From IMG/VR virus record IMGVR_UViG_3300005827_000213, positions 1-21,305 of that record: a DNA stretch of 21,305 bases. The stretch is one strand, 5' to 3'. The stretch comes from a virus. Shown here one piece after another: positions 1-6,771 of this stretch (within the stretch, counting starts at the first letter, position 1; each line of letters opens with the position of its first letter). The notes under the pieces are model-generated. The model searched no databases. It saw only the letters and a list, made by a program, of their open reading frames with translations, and had not been told where the DNA came from. Made by a program: the position numbers and the translations under genes.

Positions 1-759
1 CAACCGGCTGGCTGCCGGAACATCTTGGAACACACCCGACATTGGCACCGGCCCGCTGATCCGTTCGGTGGTGTCCTTGCCGTACCACCACCACCCAATC
101 GCTTCCTCGGTTGCCGCACCAACCCCGATACCGATGGCGAGGTGCCCGTCCGGGGTCAGTGACGAGTCGCTGTGCGCCTGGAAACCGGGCACCAGATAGA
201 ACTCGTCGTAGGTGGAGGAGGAGGTCATCTCAGTGACGGATGCGGCCCCACCCGAGGCGGTGACGGTCAGATCCTTCCCCCGCGCACCGTTCACCTTCGT
301 GCCGTAGGTGGTGACCCGTCGACCCACCTTGTGCGGGGGAGGTGACCCGCCGTGCAACCACACCCCAACCTGGCAACTGATCGAGGTCCGCACGTTCGCA
401 TGGGTCGCGGCGATACGGACCCCTGCCGGGATGTGAACCGGGAAGTAGTACTGGGCCACCGACCCGCCGATGCAGCGGTAGCCGCACAGCAACGAGTCGA
501 TCAGAACATCATCGGTGGCACCACCAATGAGGATGTCCACCACCGCTTCGGACTGGGTAGTCACAATCCCGGTGCCCGACACGGCGATGGTGATACCCCA
601 CGAGTCTCGGATGTTGTTGGCAGCTGAGATCAGTTCGGTGACAGCACCGTCGAGCAGCGTCGTCGCGTTACACGGCACCGCCGTCCACGGGGTTGCGGAG
701 CCAACAATCCCGGCGTTGGTGATGACCGTGCCGCGACCCTTGGCCGGAACCCACAGCAT
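1..759 (-). CDS. phage virion-associated protein, 3' end missing
   Basis: Reading frame open from an ATG at 759 to the left edge, 253 codons without a stop, so the C-terminus is not in the window. The ATG overlaps the stop of the preceding 154-residue gene (TAATG), so translation is probably coupled. The protein starts MLWVPAKGRGTVITNAG and is rich in Gly, Thr, Ser and Val with alternating hydrophobic residues, as in beta-rich phage surface or tail proteins. It has no signal peptide or obvious membrane segment. Cysteines occur at VPCNA, LLCGYRC and SCQVG. A WLHGGSPPPH stretch lies near residues 141-150, and the last visible part is tryptophan-rich (AIGWWWYGKD). It lies downstream of the capsid gene in the same direction, which suggests a head, neck or tail-fibre component. 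I do not recognise a specific family; the structural role is inferred from position and composition. Confidence 0.75.
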   Translation of the reverse strand, partial: MLWVPAKGRGTVITNAGIVGSATPWTAVPCNATTLLDGAVTELISAANNIRDSWGITIAVSGTGIVTTQSEAVVDILIGGATDDVLIDSLLCGYRCIGGSVAQYYFPVHIPAGVRIAATHANVRTSISCQVGVWLHGGSPPPHKVGRRVTTYGTKVNGARGKDLTVTASGGAASVTEMTSSSTYDEFYLVPGFQAHSDSSLTPDGHLAIGIGVGAATEEAIGWWWYGKDTTERISGPVPMSGVFQDVPAASRL

Positions 760-1223
760 TACGACGCCGTGAAGATCGCAGTCCCAGCGTCGGCCACAAC
801 GTCGGACCCGTCCGGGGTGATGGCGAAGTCCAGCAGCAGCAGCGGGATGATGTTCGCGTCCGTGCCTGCCGTGGTGTCCGAGTCGTAGCAGATGATGAGG
901 TCAGTGACCGCACCCGCCGTTACGGCAGTCCACGTCTGGTCGGGGATGGTCACCGAGAACGTGTCCCCAGTGTCATCGACCGCTGGTGTGGCGATGTCCG
1001 CATCGGTCAGGGTCTTGCGGTTCCACCCACCCGTGGTGCGCTCAGTGAACCCACCACCCGTGCAGGCGGAAAGGGTGTCGAGGTCTCGTGCGGTCGCATC
1101 GGTGGTGGCACCGGCATCGACCGGGACCACGATGATGGCCGAGTTGGTTGGGTCGTTCGAGTCGACTCGGCGGAAGTACTCGACCACCGAACCCTTCGCG
1201 ATGTTGAACACAATGTTTGCCAT
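759..1223 (-). CDS. 154-residue phage structural protein of unknown role
   Basis: A clean start: ATG at 1223 with an AAGGAG ribosome site seven bases upstream, the best in the left part of the window. The protein (MANIVFNIAKGSVVEYFRRV...) is acidic and Thr/Ala/Asp-rich with many short beta-type stretches such as DTFSVTIPDQTW and ANIIPLLLLDFAI. It has two cysteines and no predicted signal or membrane helix. It sits between the capsid/acidic-protein pair and the unfinished 253+ residue gene, with a strong hairpin just upstream (1245-1286). Its own strong ribosome site suggests it is translated independently of the capsid gene. The composition and place would fit a head decoration, head-completion or tail-tube-like protein, but I cannot assign a family. 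Confidence 0.75.
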   Translation of the reverse strand: MANIVFNIAKGSVVEYFRRVDSNDPTNSAIIVVPVDAGATTDATARDLDTLSACTGGGFTERTTGGWNRKTLTDADIATPAVDDTGDTFSVTIPDQTWTAVTAGAVTDLIICYDSDTTAGTDANIIPLLLLDFAITPDGSDVVADAGTAIFTAS

Positions 1224-1244
1224 GCTGGCTCCTTACAGGTAGAG

Positions 1245-1286
1245 CTGACCGGGGCGGGTACGGGGGGATGCGCCCGCCCCGGTCAG
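1245..1286 (-). terminator. 14-bp perfect hairpin after the capsid/acidic-protein pair
   Basis: Arms 1245-1258 (CTGACCGGGGCGGG) and 1273-1286 (CCCGCCCCGGTCAG) are exact reverse complements, with a 14-base loop. The element fills the gap between the stop of the 77-residue gene (1288-1290) and the ribosome site of the 154-residue gene. On the minus strand the stem is followed by CTCTACC, so there is no U-tract. That means either a U-less terminator or attenuator, or an mRNA-stabilising or processing structure that sets the ratio of capsid protein to downstream proteins. Confidence 0.6.
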
Positions 1287-1287
1287 G

Positions 1288-1521
1288 TCATGCGCTGGGC
1301 TGATCGACGTACTCAGCCGCAGGAACCACGGCCGGGTCATTCTCCTGTGCGGCGGCAGCACCCTGGTCGTGCTCGTACTCGACAGCCGCCACAATCGGCG
1401 CGTCGATGTACCCAGGATCCTGTACCGGTGCGCCGGCGTCCGGGTCGATGAAGTCGATGGCAACCTCGGTTGCCCGAGGTGCCACCTCCTCCTCAACCTT
1501 CGCAGCTTCGTGCCGAGCCAT
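1288..1521 (-). CDS. small acidic Ala/Glu-rich protein (77 aa)
   Basis: The preferred start is the ATG at 1521, giving MARHEAAKVEEEVAPRATEV..., because it lies two bases after the capsid stop (TGAGCATG). An upstream in-frame start would run into the capsid gene. The product is strongly acidic and low in complexity, with many Ala, Glu, Asp, Pro and Val residues and no cysteine. No enzymatic motif is visible and it looks largely disordered. Immediate coupling to the capsid gene suggests a capsid accessory such as a head-completion or decoration protein. The function is unknown. Confidence 0.6.
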   Translation of the reverse strand: MARHEAAKVEEEVAPRATEVAIDFIDPDAGAPVQDPGYIDAPIVAAVEYEHDQGAAAAQENDPAVVPAAEYVDQPSA

Positions 1522-1523
1522 GC

Positions 1524-2465
1524 TCAGACACCCAGCGAGGACCGAGTGATGACCTTGCGGACACACTCGTTGCGGAACACCTTGTAGCCGCCCAGCCAGT
1601 ACCAGCCGACAGGCTGGAACCTCTTGAGTCGGTCGACAACCTCACCGAGCACAACCCCTGGCATCGGCCCGAACCCTGGCGCGTGCGAGTACGCCTTCGC
1701 CAGAGCTTCCTTGCCGACGAACAGAGAGTTGAACGTGCCCGTGCCGCCAGAGCCACCGGTGCTGACCCGGTTGGTGACGATGAAGCGGAAGCCCTCGAAG
1801 GCACCGATCTCACCGTTCATGATCTTGCCCTGGCTGTCGCCGCCGTAGACGTTCGGAGCACGCCAGTCAGCGGTTCCGGTCGCCGCCTTGAGGTCGAGAG
1901 CCTGACGCGGGTGGATGAAGGCGAGGTAGTACTCACCATCCCACGGCTCCACGTTGTTCTCTTGGAGGTTGACGTACGACGAGCGAATGTCGCCGGCGGA
2001 CAGGTTCGCTGCCGTGTCGGTCACCGCGTTGGTGGTGGCCTCAAGGGCGGTGCGAGCCAGCGTGTCAACCGTCAGGGCAGCGTTGCGCGAAATGCGCTCA
2101 GCAGCGATGGGGTCGACCGGGGTGTGGGTCTGACCGCGCAGGCGAGCTGTCGTCATGGCCGCGTTGCCGTACTCAGCCATGTAGACGTTCAGCGTGGTCG
2201 GGGTGATGCCCACCGTCTCAACGTCAACCGTCTCGGACAGTGGCGTGGTTGCCGCTGCCAGGTCGCCGGCGAACGTGAACTTGACGGCCGCACCCTCGTG
2301 CGACTGGTTGGTGGACGACACGGTTGCGATGGGGTCGAACCACAGTCGGGAGCGAAGCGGCCCGCGAATGAGCAGGTCGTACGCCATCGTTGCGGTGGCA
2401 CCGAAGTTACCGGCACCCGGACCCTCGGAAGCAAATGATCCGGCTACAAGTGGAGCATCAGCCAT
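1524..2465 (-). CDS. major capsid protein, N4 gp56-like family
   Basis: Forms the icosahedral phage head; the HK97-type fold is expected for the family. The protein is 313 residues. The C-terminal half carries the pattern I associate with N4 gp56-family capsids: a YYLAFIHPRQALDLK strand/helix (179-193), then MNGEIGAFEGFRFIVTNRV (216-234), then FNSLFVGKEALAKAY (245-259), and a closing VGWYWLGGYKVFRNECVRKV (286-305). The N-terminus (MADAPLVAGSFASEG...) has no cleavable-looking delta domain. The only cysteine is C301. Start ATG at 2465 with an AAGGA site about 11 bases upstream. It follows the scaffold-like gene by 27 bases, the usual scaffold-capsid order. Family assignment is from motif memory, not a search. 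Confidence 0.85.
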   Translation of the reverse strand: MADAPLVAGSFASEGPGAGNFGATATMAYDLLIRGPLRSRLWFDPIATVSSTNQSHEGAAVKFTFAGDLAAATTPLSETVDVETVGITPTTLNVYMAEYGNAAMTTARLRGQTHTPVDPIAAERISRNAALTVDTLARTALEATTNAVTDTAANLSAGDIRSSYVNLQENNVEPWDGEYYLAFIHPRQALDLKAATGTADWRAPNVYGGDSQGKIMNGEIGAFEGFRFIVTNRVSTGGSGGTGTFNSLFVGKEALAKAYSHAPGFGPMPGVVLGEVVDRLKRFQPVGWYWLGGYKVFRNECVRKVITRSSLGV

Positions 2466-2492
2466 TGTTTCTCACATCCTTCTCTCTGGTTT

Positions 2493-2939
2493 CTAGCCTT
2501 GACGTGTGGTGACCGGCACGCCCATCTTCTCGACCAGATCCAGCAGTCCTTCCGCCCCACCAGACTGGTACGCCTCAGCCAGCTGTTGATCAGTCGGCGC
2601 TGGTGTTCCAGTCTGAGAGCCGGCAACATTGTTGATCGTTTCCATGTTGTCGGCTACCGGGTTGGGTGCGTCGGACTCTGACTCACCTTCGGCGGCAAGG
2701 AAGCCATCCTCGATGGCCTGTGCCTTGATCGCGTCAGCGGTCAGCTCTCCTTCGTACCCGTTGATGAAGTACCGCATCTTCGGATCAGTCACCGGGATTC
2801 CTGCCTCAACGAACGCCATGCGGCGTGTCACCTTGGCAAGCTCCTCTTTCGCCTGGTCCCCTTCACGCGCTCTGCGCTCAAGGTCCCGACGCCAGTTGGT
2901 GCTCTGTTCCTGATCTTCGTCATCGAACGTGTCAGTCAT
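2493..2939 (-). CDS. capsid scaffolding-like protein
   Basis: A 148-residue acidic protein placed directly before the capsid gene. I chose ATG 2939 because GGGAGAGG precedes it closely; an in-frame GTG at 2960 would add seven residues (VSGKGEA) encoded by that ribosome site. The N-terminal half is charged and coiled-coil-like (NWRRDLERRAREGDQAKEELAKV). It is followed by AFVEAGIPVTDPKMRYFINGYEGE, a pattern seen in actinophage scaffold proteins, and a disordered Ser/Pro/Thr tail. It has no cysteine. The likely role is to guide assembly of capsid protein into the procapsid and then leave. The gap upstream (2940-3170) holds a promoter/operator candidate, so scaffold and capsid may have their own late promoter. 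Confidence 0.7.
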   Translation of the reverse strand: MTDTFDDEDQEQSTNWRRDLERRAREGDQAKEELAKVTRRMAFVEAGIPVTDPKMRYFINGYEGELTADAIKAQAIEDGFLAAEGESESDAPNPVADNMETINNVAGSQTGTPAPTDQQLAEAYQSGGAEGLLDLVEKMGVPVTTRQG

Positions 2940-3121
2940 TGCCTCTCCCTTTCCAGACACGCAGCCACGGAGGTATGACTACGGATGGGGCGGTGAAACA
3001 TCGGCAACACGCAGCCATGCGTGCGCCTGCAACACGGGCTAGAACGACACCGACCACCGCCCGGAGGGGGCCGGCCAACCAGAGCAAGGGGTGGATGGGC
3101 TTTCGCGCATCGCCACGCTTG

Positions 3122-3160
3122 TCTTGACATCAAGATACTGCGGGCTCAAGCGGTACGCAA
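3122..3160 (-). promoter_or_regulatory. promoter/operator candidate for scaffold-capsid genes
   Basis: On the minus strand TTGCGT (3160-3155) and TATCTT (3137-3132) are 17 bases apart, a plausible -35/-10 pair. The -10 overlaps a near-palindrome, AGTATCTTGATGTCAAGA (3139-3122). The same 18 bases occur with one change at 20670-20687. An operator on top of a -10 would block RNA polymerase. The leader to the scaffold start is about 180 bases. It contains a 6-bp stem hairpin (CACGCA/TGCGTG, 3008-3023) and two direct copies of ACACGCAGCCA (2957-2967, 3007-3017). No gene is supported in this gap. The hexamer calls are inference; the shared 18-mer is directly visible. Confidence 0.5.
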
Positions 3161-3170
3161 GAACCGCCGA

Positions 3171-4142
3171 CTACAAGTTTGCCGAGCCCAGCCCGGTGAT
3201 CCCCGACTGACTGGAAGCGAAGTCGCCGCCGCCGGCGTAAGCAGCTCGACGCCGTGCCGCACGGGCCTCCACACTGGCCGCATCGACACCCGACACGCCG
3301 AGAGCAGCGGACACGCCTTCCTCGACCGACAAGGTATCCGCCTCACCCATGAGGTTGGCGAACAGGTCACGCTGCAAGCCCACCTGGGCGGCAGCCCGCT
3401 GCGCCTCCTCTGGACTGAGATCCCCGGCCGCTGTTGCCAGCCGCTCAGCCTGAGCCTTGGTCAACGACAGCCCGTTAGCCATGACGTTGCCGGCGACCTG
3501 AGCCGCTGCCCACTCCCGCTGCAAGATCGGCGCGTTCCGGTCAGGGTCGAGGAAGTAGGCGATGGCAGCACCGTCACCGGACGGCCCGTAGAACTGGGCG
3601 AACATCTGCCTGACCTGTGGCGACCCGTAGACGAGGGATGCGGCATCGCGCATACGATCCTCCACCTCGACAGCCGACACGCCGTTACGGAGCATCTGCG
3701 AGATCGCGTTCCGGTCCCGGTACACCCCGGCCGGGATGCCGTACTGGCTGGCAAGCTCCTGCAGGGTGGACTCGAACTGGATGAATACGCCCTCGTTGAT
3801 CCCCAACCCAAGGGATTGCAGCTCCGCCATGCCAGGGAACCGGGCCTGGTACGCCTTCTGGTTTCTGATCTTGAGCATGATCTCGGCCTCGGAGTCACCG
3901 TTCAGCCACTGTTCCCATGCCCAACCACCCAGCTCACCAAGACCCCACGCCGCCAGCGCGGACTCAAGGATCGCCTGAGCACTCTGTGAAGCATTCGAGT
4001 CCGGGTCACGCCCCTTTGGCTTCTGCCGGTTCCGGTCACGCCGGCCATCTTTACCGGTGCGCGGGTCGTTGCCCTTGTTCCGGTCACGATCCCGGTCACG
4101 GTTCGGGTGCCGATCCCGGTCCCGGTCCCTGGTGGTTGCCAT
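3171..4142 (-). CDS. phage structural protein with Arg/Asp repeat N-terminus
   Basis: 323 residues; the ATG at 4142 overlaps the stop of the lysozyme gene (TGATG). Residues 4-48 are a charged low-complexity head of repeating Arg-Asp pairs (TTRDRDRDRHPNRDRDRDR) plus Lys and Gly. The rest is helical and of a type common in actinophages: SAQAILESALAAWGLGELG, then FPGMAELQSLGLG, then LQELASQYGIPAGVYR. The LQELASQYGIP...ISQMLRNGVSAVEVEDRMRDAA stretch resembles the LADEFGLP...ILSGRQTVEGYADVLRRQA stretch of the two wall-cleaving proteins upstream, so the three probably share a helical module. It has no cysteine and no membrane helix. It is last in the cassette before the promoter gap. An internal or ejected virion role is inferred; the repeat head could bind DNA or a protein partner. 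Confidence 0.7.
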   Translation of the reverse strand: MATTRDRDRDRHPNRDRDRDRNKGNDPRTGKDGRRDRNRQKPKGRDPDSNASQSAQAILESALAAWGLGELGGWAWEQWLNGDSEAEIMLKIRNQKAYQARFPGMAELQSLGLGINEGVFIQFESTLQELASQYGIPAGVYRDRNAISQMLRNGVSAVEVEDRMRDAASLVYGSPQVRQMFAQFYGPSGDGAAIAYFLDPDRNAPILQREWAAAQVAGNVMANGLSLTKAQAERLATAAGDLSPEEAQRAAAQVGLQRDLFANLMGEADTLSVEEGVSAALGVSGVDAASVEARAARRRAAYAGGGDFASSQSGITGLGSANL

Positions 4143-5488
4143 CAGATCGCTCCCATCATCTGACCCAGCTTGCCAGCCAGCTCAGCGGCAGTCTCCTGCG
4201 CATCGTTGGTCTTGTCGTAGCCAAAGCGTTTCTCGTTCATGATGGTGCGCTGCCACTCGTCCATTGTGGGGATTTTGCCGTCATCGGTTGGTTTCAGTAG
4301 CGCAGCCCACCGTCCACGATCCAGCCGCATTTCCTCCGTTGACACACCAAGCAGGGATGAGGCTTGCTGCAAGTAGGGCTCAGCCCAGTCCCGTACGGAC
4401 ACACCTCGGTCGAGGATGGGGGCGAGGTGTCCGTAGGTGTTCTTGGCTTGTCGTCGTAGAACATCGGCGTACCCTTCCACCGTTTGCCGACCGGAGAGAA
4501 TGTCCTGAGTCCACTGGGTGCGGCGTGCGTTGTCCAGCGGCAGACCGAACTCGTCCGCCAGCTCCTCAAGTTGCATGGTGATTTGCGCCGCGTCACCCAT
4601 CTCGGGCTTCTTGCCGCCGGCCCTGTACTTCTGGCCGATGATCAGCTGTAGCTCGGTGGAGTCCATGCCGTTCTTGACTGACCGTTCAGCAAGACTGCGT
4701 ATCTGGTCACCGTTCAGCCTGACACCCATCTGCCGGGCCATCGTCCGCACTTGCTCCCGCGCCCGCTCGATCATCCGGGCAGCTTCACCGGGATCCTCCA
4801 CAACGGTGATCTGCCAGTCACGCTGCGCCATCGTGTGCGTCTGCCACCACTCGGTCTGCTTGACCTCAGCCTCGAACCGATTGATCGACCACTCCTTGTC
4901 GACCGCCTGCTCCACCAGCTTGTCGATGGCCGGGTGCTTCTTGAGGAACTCAGGGTCGAACCCGAAGTCCAACCGGGTCAGCGGCTCCTCCTCTGGCCGG
5001 CCACCACGCCCACCACCGCCACCGCCCGCTCCGCCACCACCGCCACCACCGCCACTGGTGTCGGCCGATCCGGAGTTGTTGCCCCGGACATCCTGGGCCA
5101 GCTCGATGCGACCGTTGATCGCCGCTTGTGTCTGGTCGGCGGGCCGCTCGAACTCGGTCATAAACAACGACGTGGCGGATCCGAGAGAAATGTTGCCGCG
5201 CAGGTTCGCCAACAGGTTCGGGTAGTAGGACCGCAGCTCGAACATGATGTACCGCAGCTGCGTGTCGAGCGACCTCGGATTCAGCCCCTTGTTCGCAGCC
5301 CACCCAACCAGCGAATCCCACCGCTCACCTTCGGACCACTGGGCAATACCCATACCCGGCCCGCCGGCTTGGTCAGCGTTCGGGTCGACCCCTGACTCTG
5401 CCTTGAGGTTGCCGACGATGCCGGCCGCTGCGTTCCGCGACATCCCCTGGTTGATAAAGAACGAGTACGCATAGTTGACGTTGTTCAT
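4142..5488 (-). CDS. phage tail-lysozyme domain fused to helical virion module
   Basis: 448 residues. Residues 1-135 look like the phage tail lysozyme family: AYSFFINQGMSRNAAAGIVGNLKAE with probable catalytic Glu31, then GMGIAQWSEGERW (46-57). This should cut the glycan strands of peptidoglycan during entry. Residues 145-165 are a polyglycine linker encoded by a GGN repeat. Residues 170-448 are a helical module closely similar to that of the neighbouring M23 protein: identical blocks include GRQTVEGYADV, YLQQASSLLGVST and DGKIPTMDEW. The ATG at 5488 overlaps the M23 stop (ATGA). There is no signal peptide or holin partner and it sits inside the virion block, so a virion-associated entry enzyme is more likely than a late lysis endolysin. 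No cysteine. Confidence 0.8.
   Translation of the reverse strand: MNNVNYAYSFFINQGMSRNAAAGIVGNLKAESGVDPNADQAGGPGMGIAQWSEGERWDSLVGWAANKGLNPRSLDTQLRYIMFELRSYYPNLLANLRGNISLGSATSLFMTEFERPADQTQAAINGRIELAQDVRGNNSGSADTSGGGGGGGGAGGGGGGRGGRPEEEPLTRLDFGFDPEFLKKHPAIDKLVEQAVDKEWSINRFEAEVKQTEWWQTHTMAQRDWQITVVEDPGEAARMIERAREQVRTMARQMGVRLNGDQIRSLAERSVKNGMDSTELQLIIGQKYRAGGKKPEMGDAAQITMQLEELADEFGLPLDNARRTQWTQDILSGRQTVEGYADVLRRQAKNTYGHLAPILDRGVSVRDWAEPYLQQASSLLGVSTEEMRLDRGRWAALLKPTDDGKIPTMDEWQRTIMNEKRFGYDKTNDAQETAAELAGKLGQMMGAI
5001..5056 (-). repeat. GGN trinucleotide repeat encoding polyglycine linker
   Basis: A run of CCACCACCGCC-type triplets (GGN on the coding strand) encodes the Gly-rich hinge, about residues 145-163, of the lysozyme fusion. 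Its length may vary between relatives by slippage. A shorter Gly-rich hinge (residues 139-150) lies at the same place in the M23 fusion. Confidence 0.8.
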
Positions 5489-6771
5489 GTTGCGCCCATC
5501 ATCCGACCCAGCGACAGGGCCAGCTGGGATGCGGACTCTTGCGCCCCGTTGGTCTTGTCGTACCCGAACTTCTCATCCTTCATTATGGTCCGGGTCCACT
5601 CATCCATTGTGGGGATCTTGCCGTCCTTTGTGGGATTCAGCAGCTGGGCGTACTTGCCTTTCTGTAGCCGCATCTGATCGGTCGACACACCCAGCAACGA
5701 CGACGCCTGTTGCAAGTACGGGTCAGCCCATTGCCGCACGGTGGAACCGTTGTTCAGCACCGGTGCCAGGTGAGAGTACGCAGCCAACGCCTGCTCCCGC
5801 ATAACGTCGGCATAACCCTCAACGGTTTGCCGACCGGACAGCACCTCTTGTGTCCACCGGTTCAGCCGACGCCGGCTCACCGGCAGACCGAACTCGTCCG
5901 CCATTGTGCGAATGTCCGACACGATGGTTGCCGCCTGACCCCGTTCCGCCCCCTTGTCCATGCGGAACTTCTGGCCGATGATCAGCTGAATCTCGGTCGG
6001 GTCCAAGCCCTGTCGGACGGCACGAGCCGAGATCCGATCAACCTGCTCGTCGGACAGCACCACTCCCATCTGATCAGCCATCGTGATCAGGTCCTGCTTT
6101 GACTTCTCAAGCAGCGACTCAGCCTCAGCCGGGTCCTCAGTCAGCTGTATCTGCCATGACCGCTCAGCGACAGTGTGGTTCTGCCACCACTTTGTCTGTT
6201 TCAGCTCCGCCTCGAACCGGGGGATCGACCACTCCTTGTCGACCGCCTTCTCGACCAGCTCCGCGATCTCCTTGTGGGTCCGCAGGAACTCGGGGTCGAA
6301 CCCGAAGTCTGACTTTGCCAGCCCACCGCCACCGGTGCCACCGCTACCGCCACCACCGTGACCTGCCACCTTCTTGCCACCGAAGTAGCGGGTCGGGTTG
6401 ACGTTCGACTCGTACTCCCGGCTGCCCTTGCGAACCTCGAAGTGAAGGTGGGCACCCTCGGAGTTACCGGAGTTGCCGACGTTGCCGATAAACTCGCCCT
6501 CACCGACCCGTTGACCTTTGCGCACGTCAATGTCGGACAGGTGCGCATACAACGTCCACAGCCCGTTGTCGTGGCGGACGATGATGTAGTTGCCATATGC
6601 GCCACCGGACCCGGCGAACACCACCACACCCTTGGCGGCAGCCTTGACCCTCGTACCGAACGCAGCCCCGTAGTCGATACCGGTGTGGTAGCCGGCCTCG
6701 TAGTCACGGTTCTCCACCCCGTACTGCTGGGTGATGGAAGCGTTGACCGGCGGGGTCCACGAGTAAGCCAT
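5485..6771 (-). CDS. M23 metallo-endopeptidase fused to helical virion module
   Basis: 428 residues. Residues 1-130 form an M23 (LytM-type) zinc peptidase that cleaves peptidoglycan cross-bridges. The ligands are visible: H29 and D33 in YHTGIDYG, and the HLH pair H108/H110 in GAHLHFEV, with the further active-site histidine H77 in YAHLSD. The core strands VVVFAGSGGAYGNYIIVRHDNG and VGEGEFIGNVGNSGNSEGAH are intact, so it should be active. A Gly-rich hinge (139-150) leads to a 278-residue helical module shared with the next gene. The ATG overlaps the upstream stop (TGATG). There is no signal peptide or membrane helix and no cysteine. Position between the giant protein and the lysozyme fusion suggests packaging in the particle and use at entry; the assignment as ejected protein is inference. 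Confidence 0.85.
   Translation of the reverse strand: MAYSWTPPVNASITQQYGVENRDYEAGYHTGIDYGAAFGTRVKAAAKGVVVFAGSGGAYGNYIIVRHDNGLWTLYAHLSDIDVRKGQRVGEGEFIGNVGNSGNSEGAHLHFEVRKGSREYESNVNPTRYFGGKKVAGHGGGGSGGTGGGGLAKSDFGFDPEFLRTHKEIAELVEKAVDKEWSIPRFEAELKQTKWWQNHTVAERSWQIQLTEDPAEAESLLEKSKQDLITMADQMGVVLSDEQVDRISARAVRQGLDPTEIQLIIGQKFRMDKGAERGQAATIVSDIRTMADEFGLPVSRRRLNRWTQEVLSGRQTVEGYADVMREQALAAYSHLAPVLNNGSTVRQWADPYLQQASSLLGVSTDQMRLQKGKYAQLLNPTKDGKIPTMDEWTRTIMKDEKFGYDKTNGAQESASQLALSLGRMMGAT

Noticed and set aside
1470-2438. 322-residue plus-strand frame opposite the capsid gene
   Set aside because: It mirrors the capsid gene on the other strand. The Arg/Val/Gly composition and lack of any motif mark it as a GC-rich shadow frame.
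2936-3133. 65-residue minus-strand frame in the gap before the scaffold gene
   Set aside because: Arg/Cys/Pro-rich composition typical of a non-coding frame, no ribosome site, and it overlaps the scaffold start and its leader.
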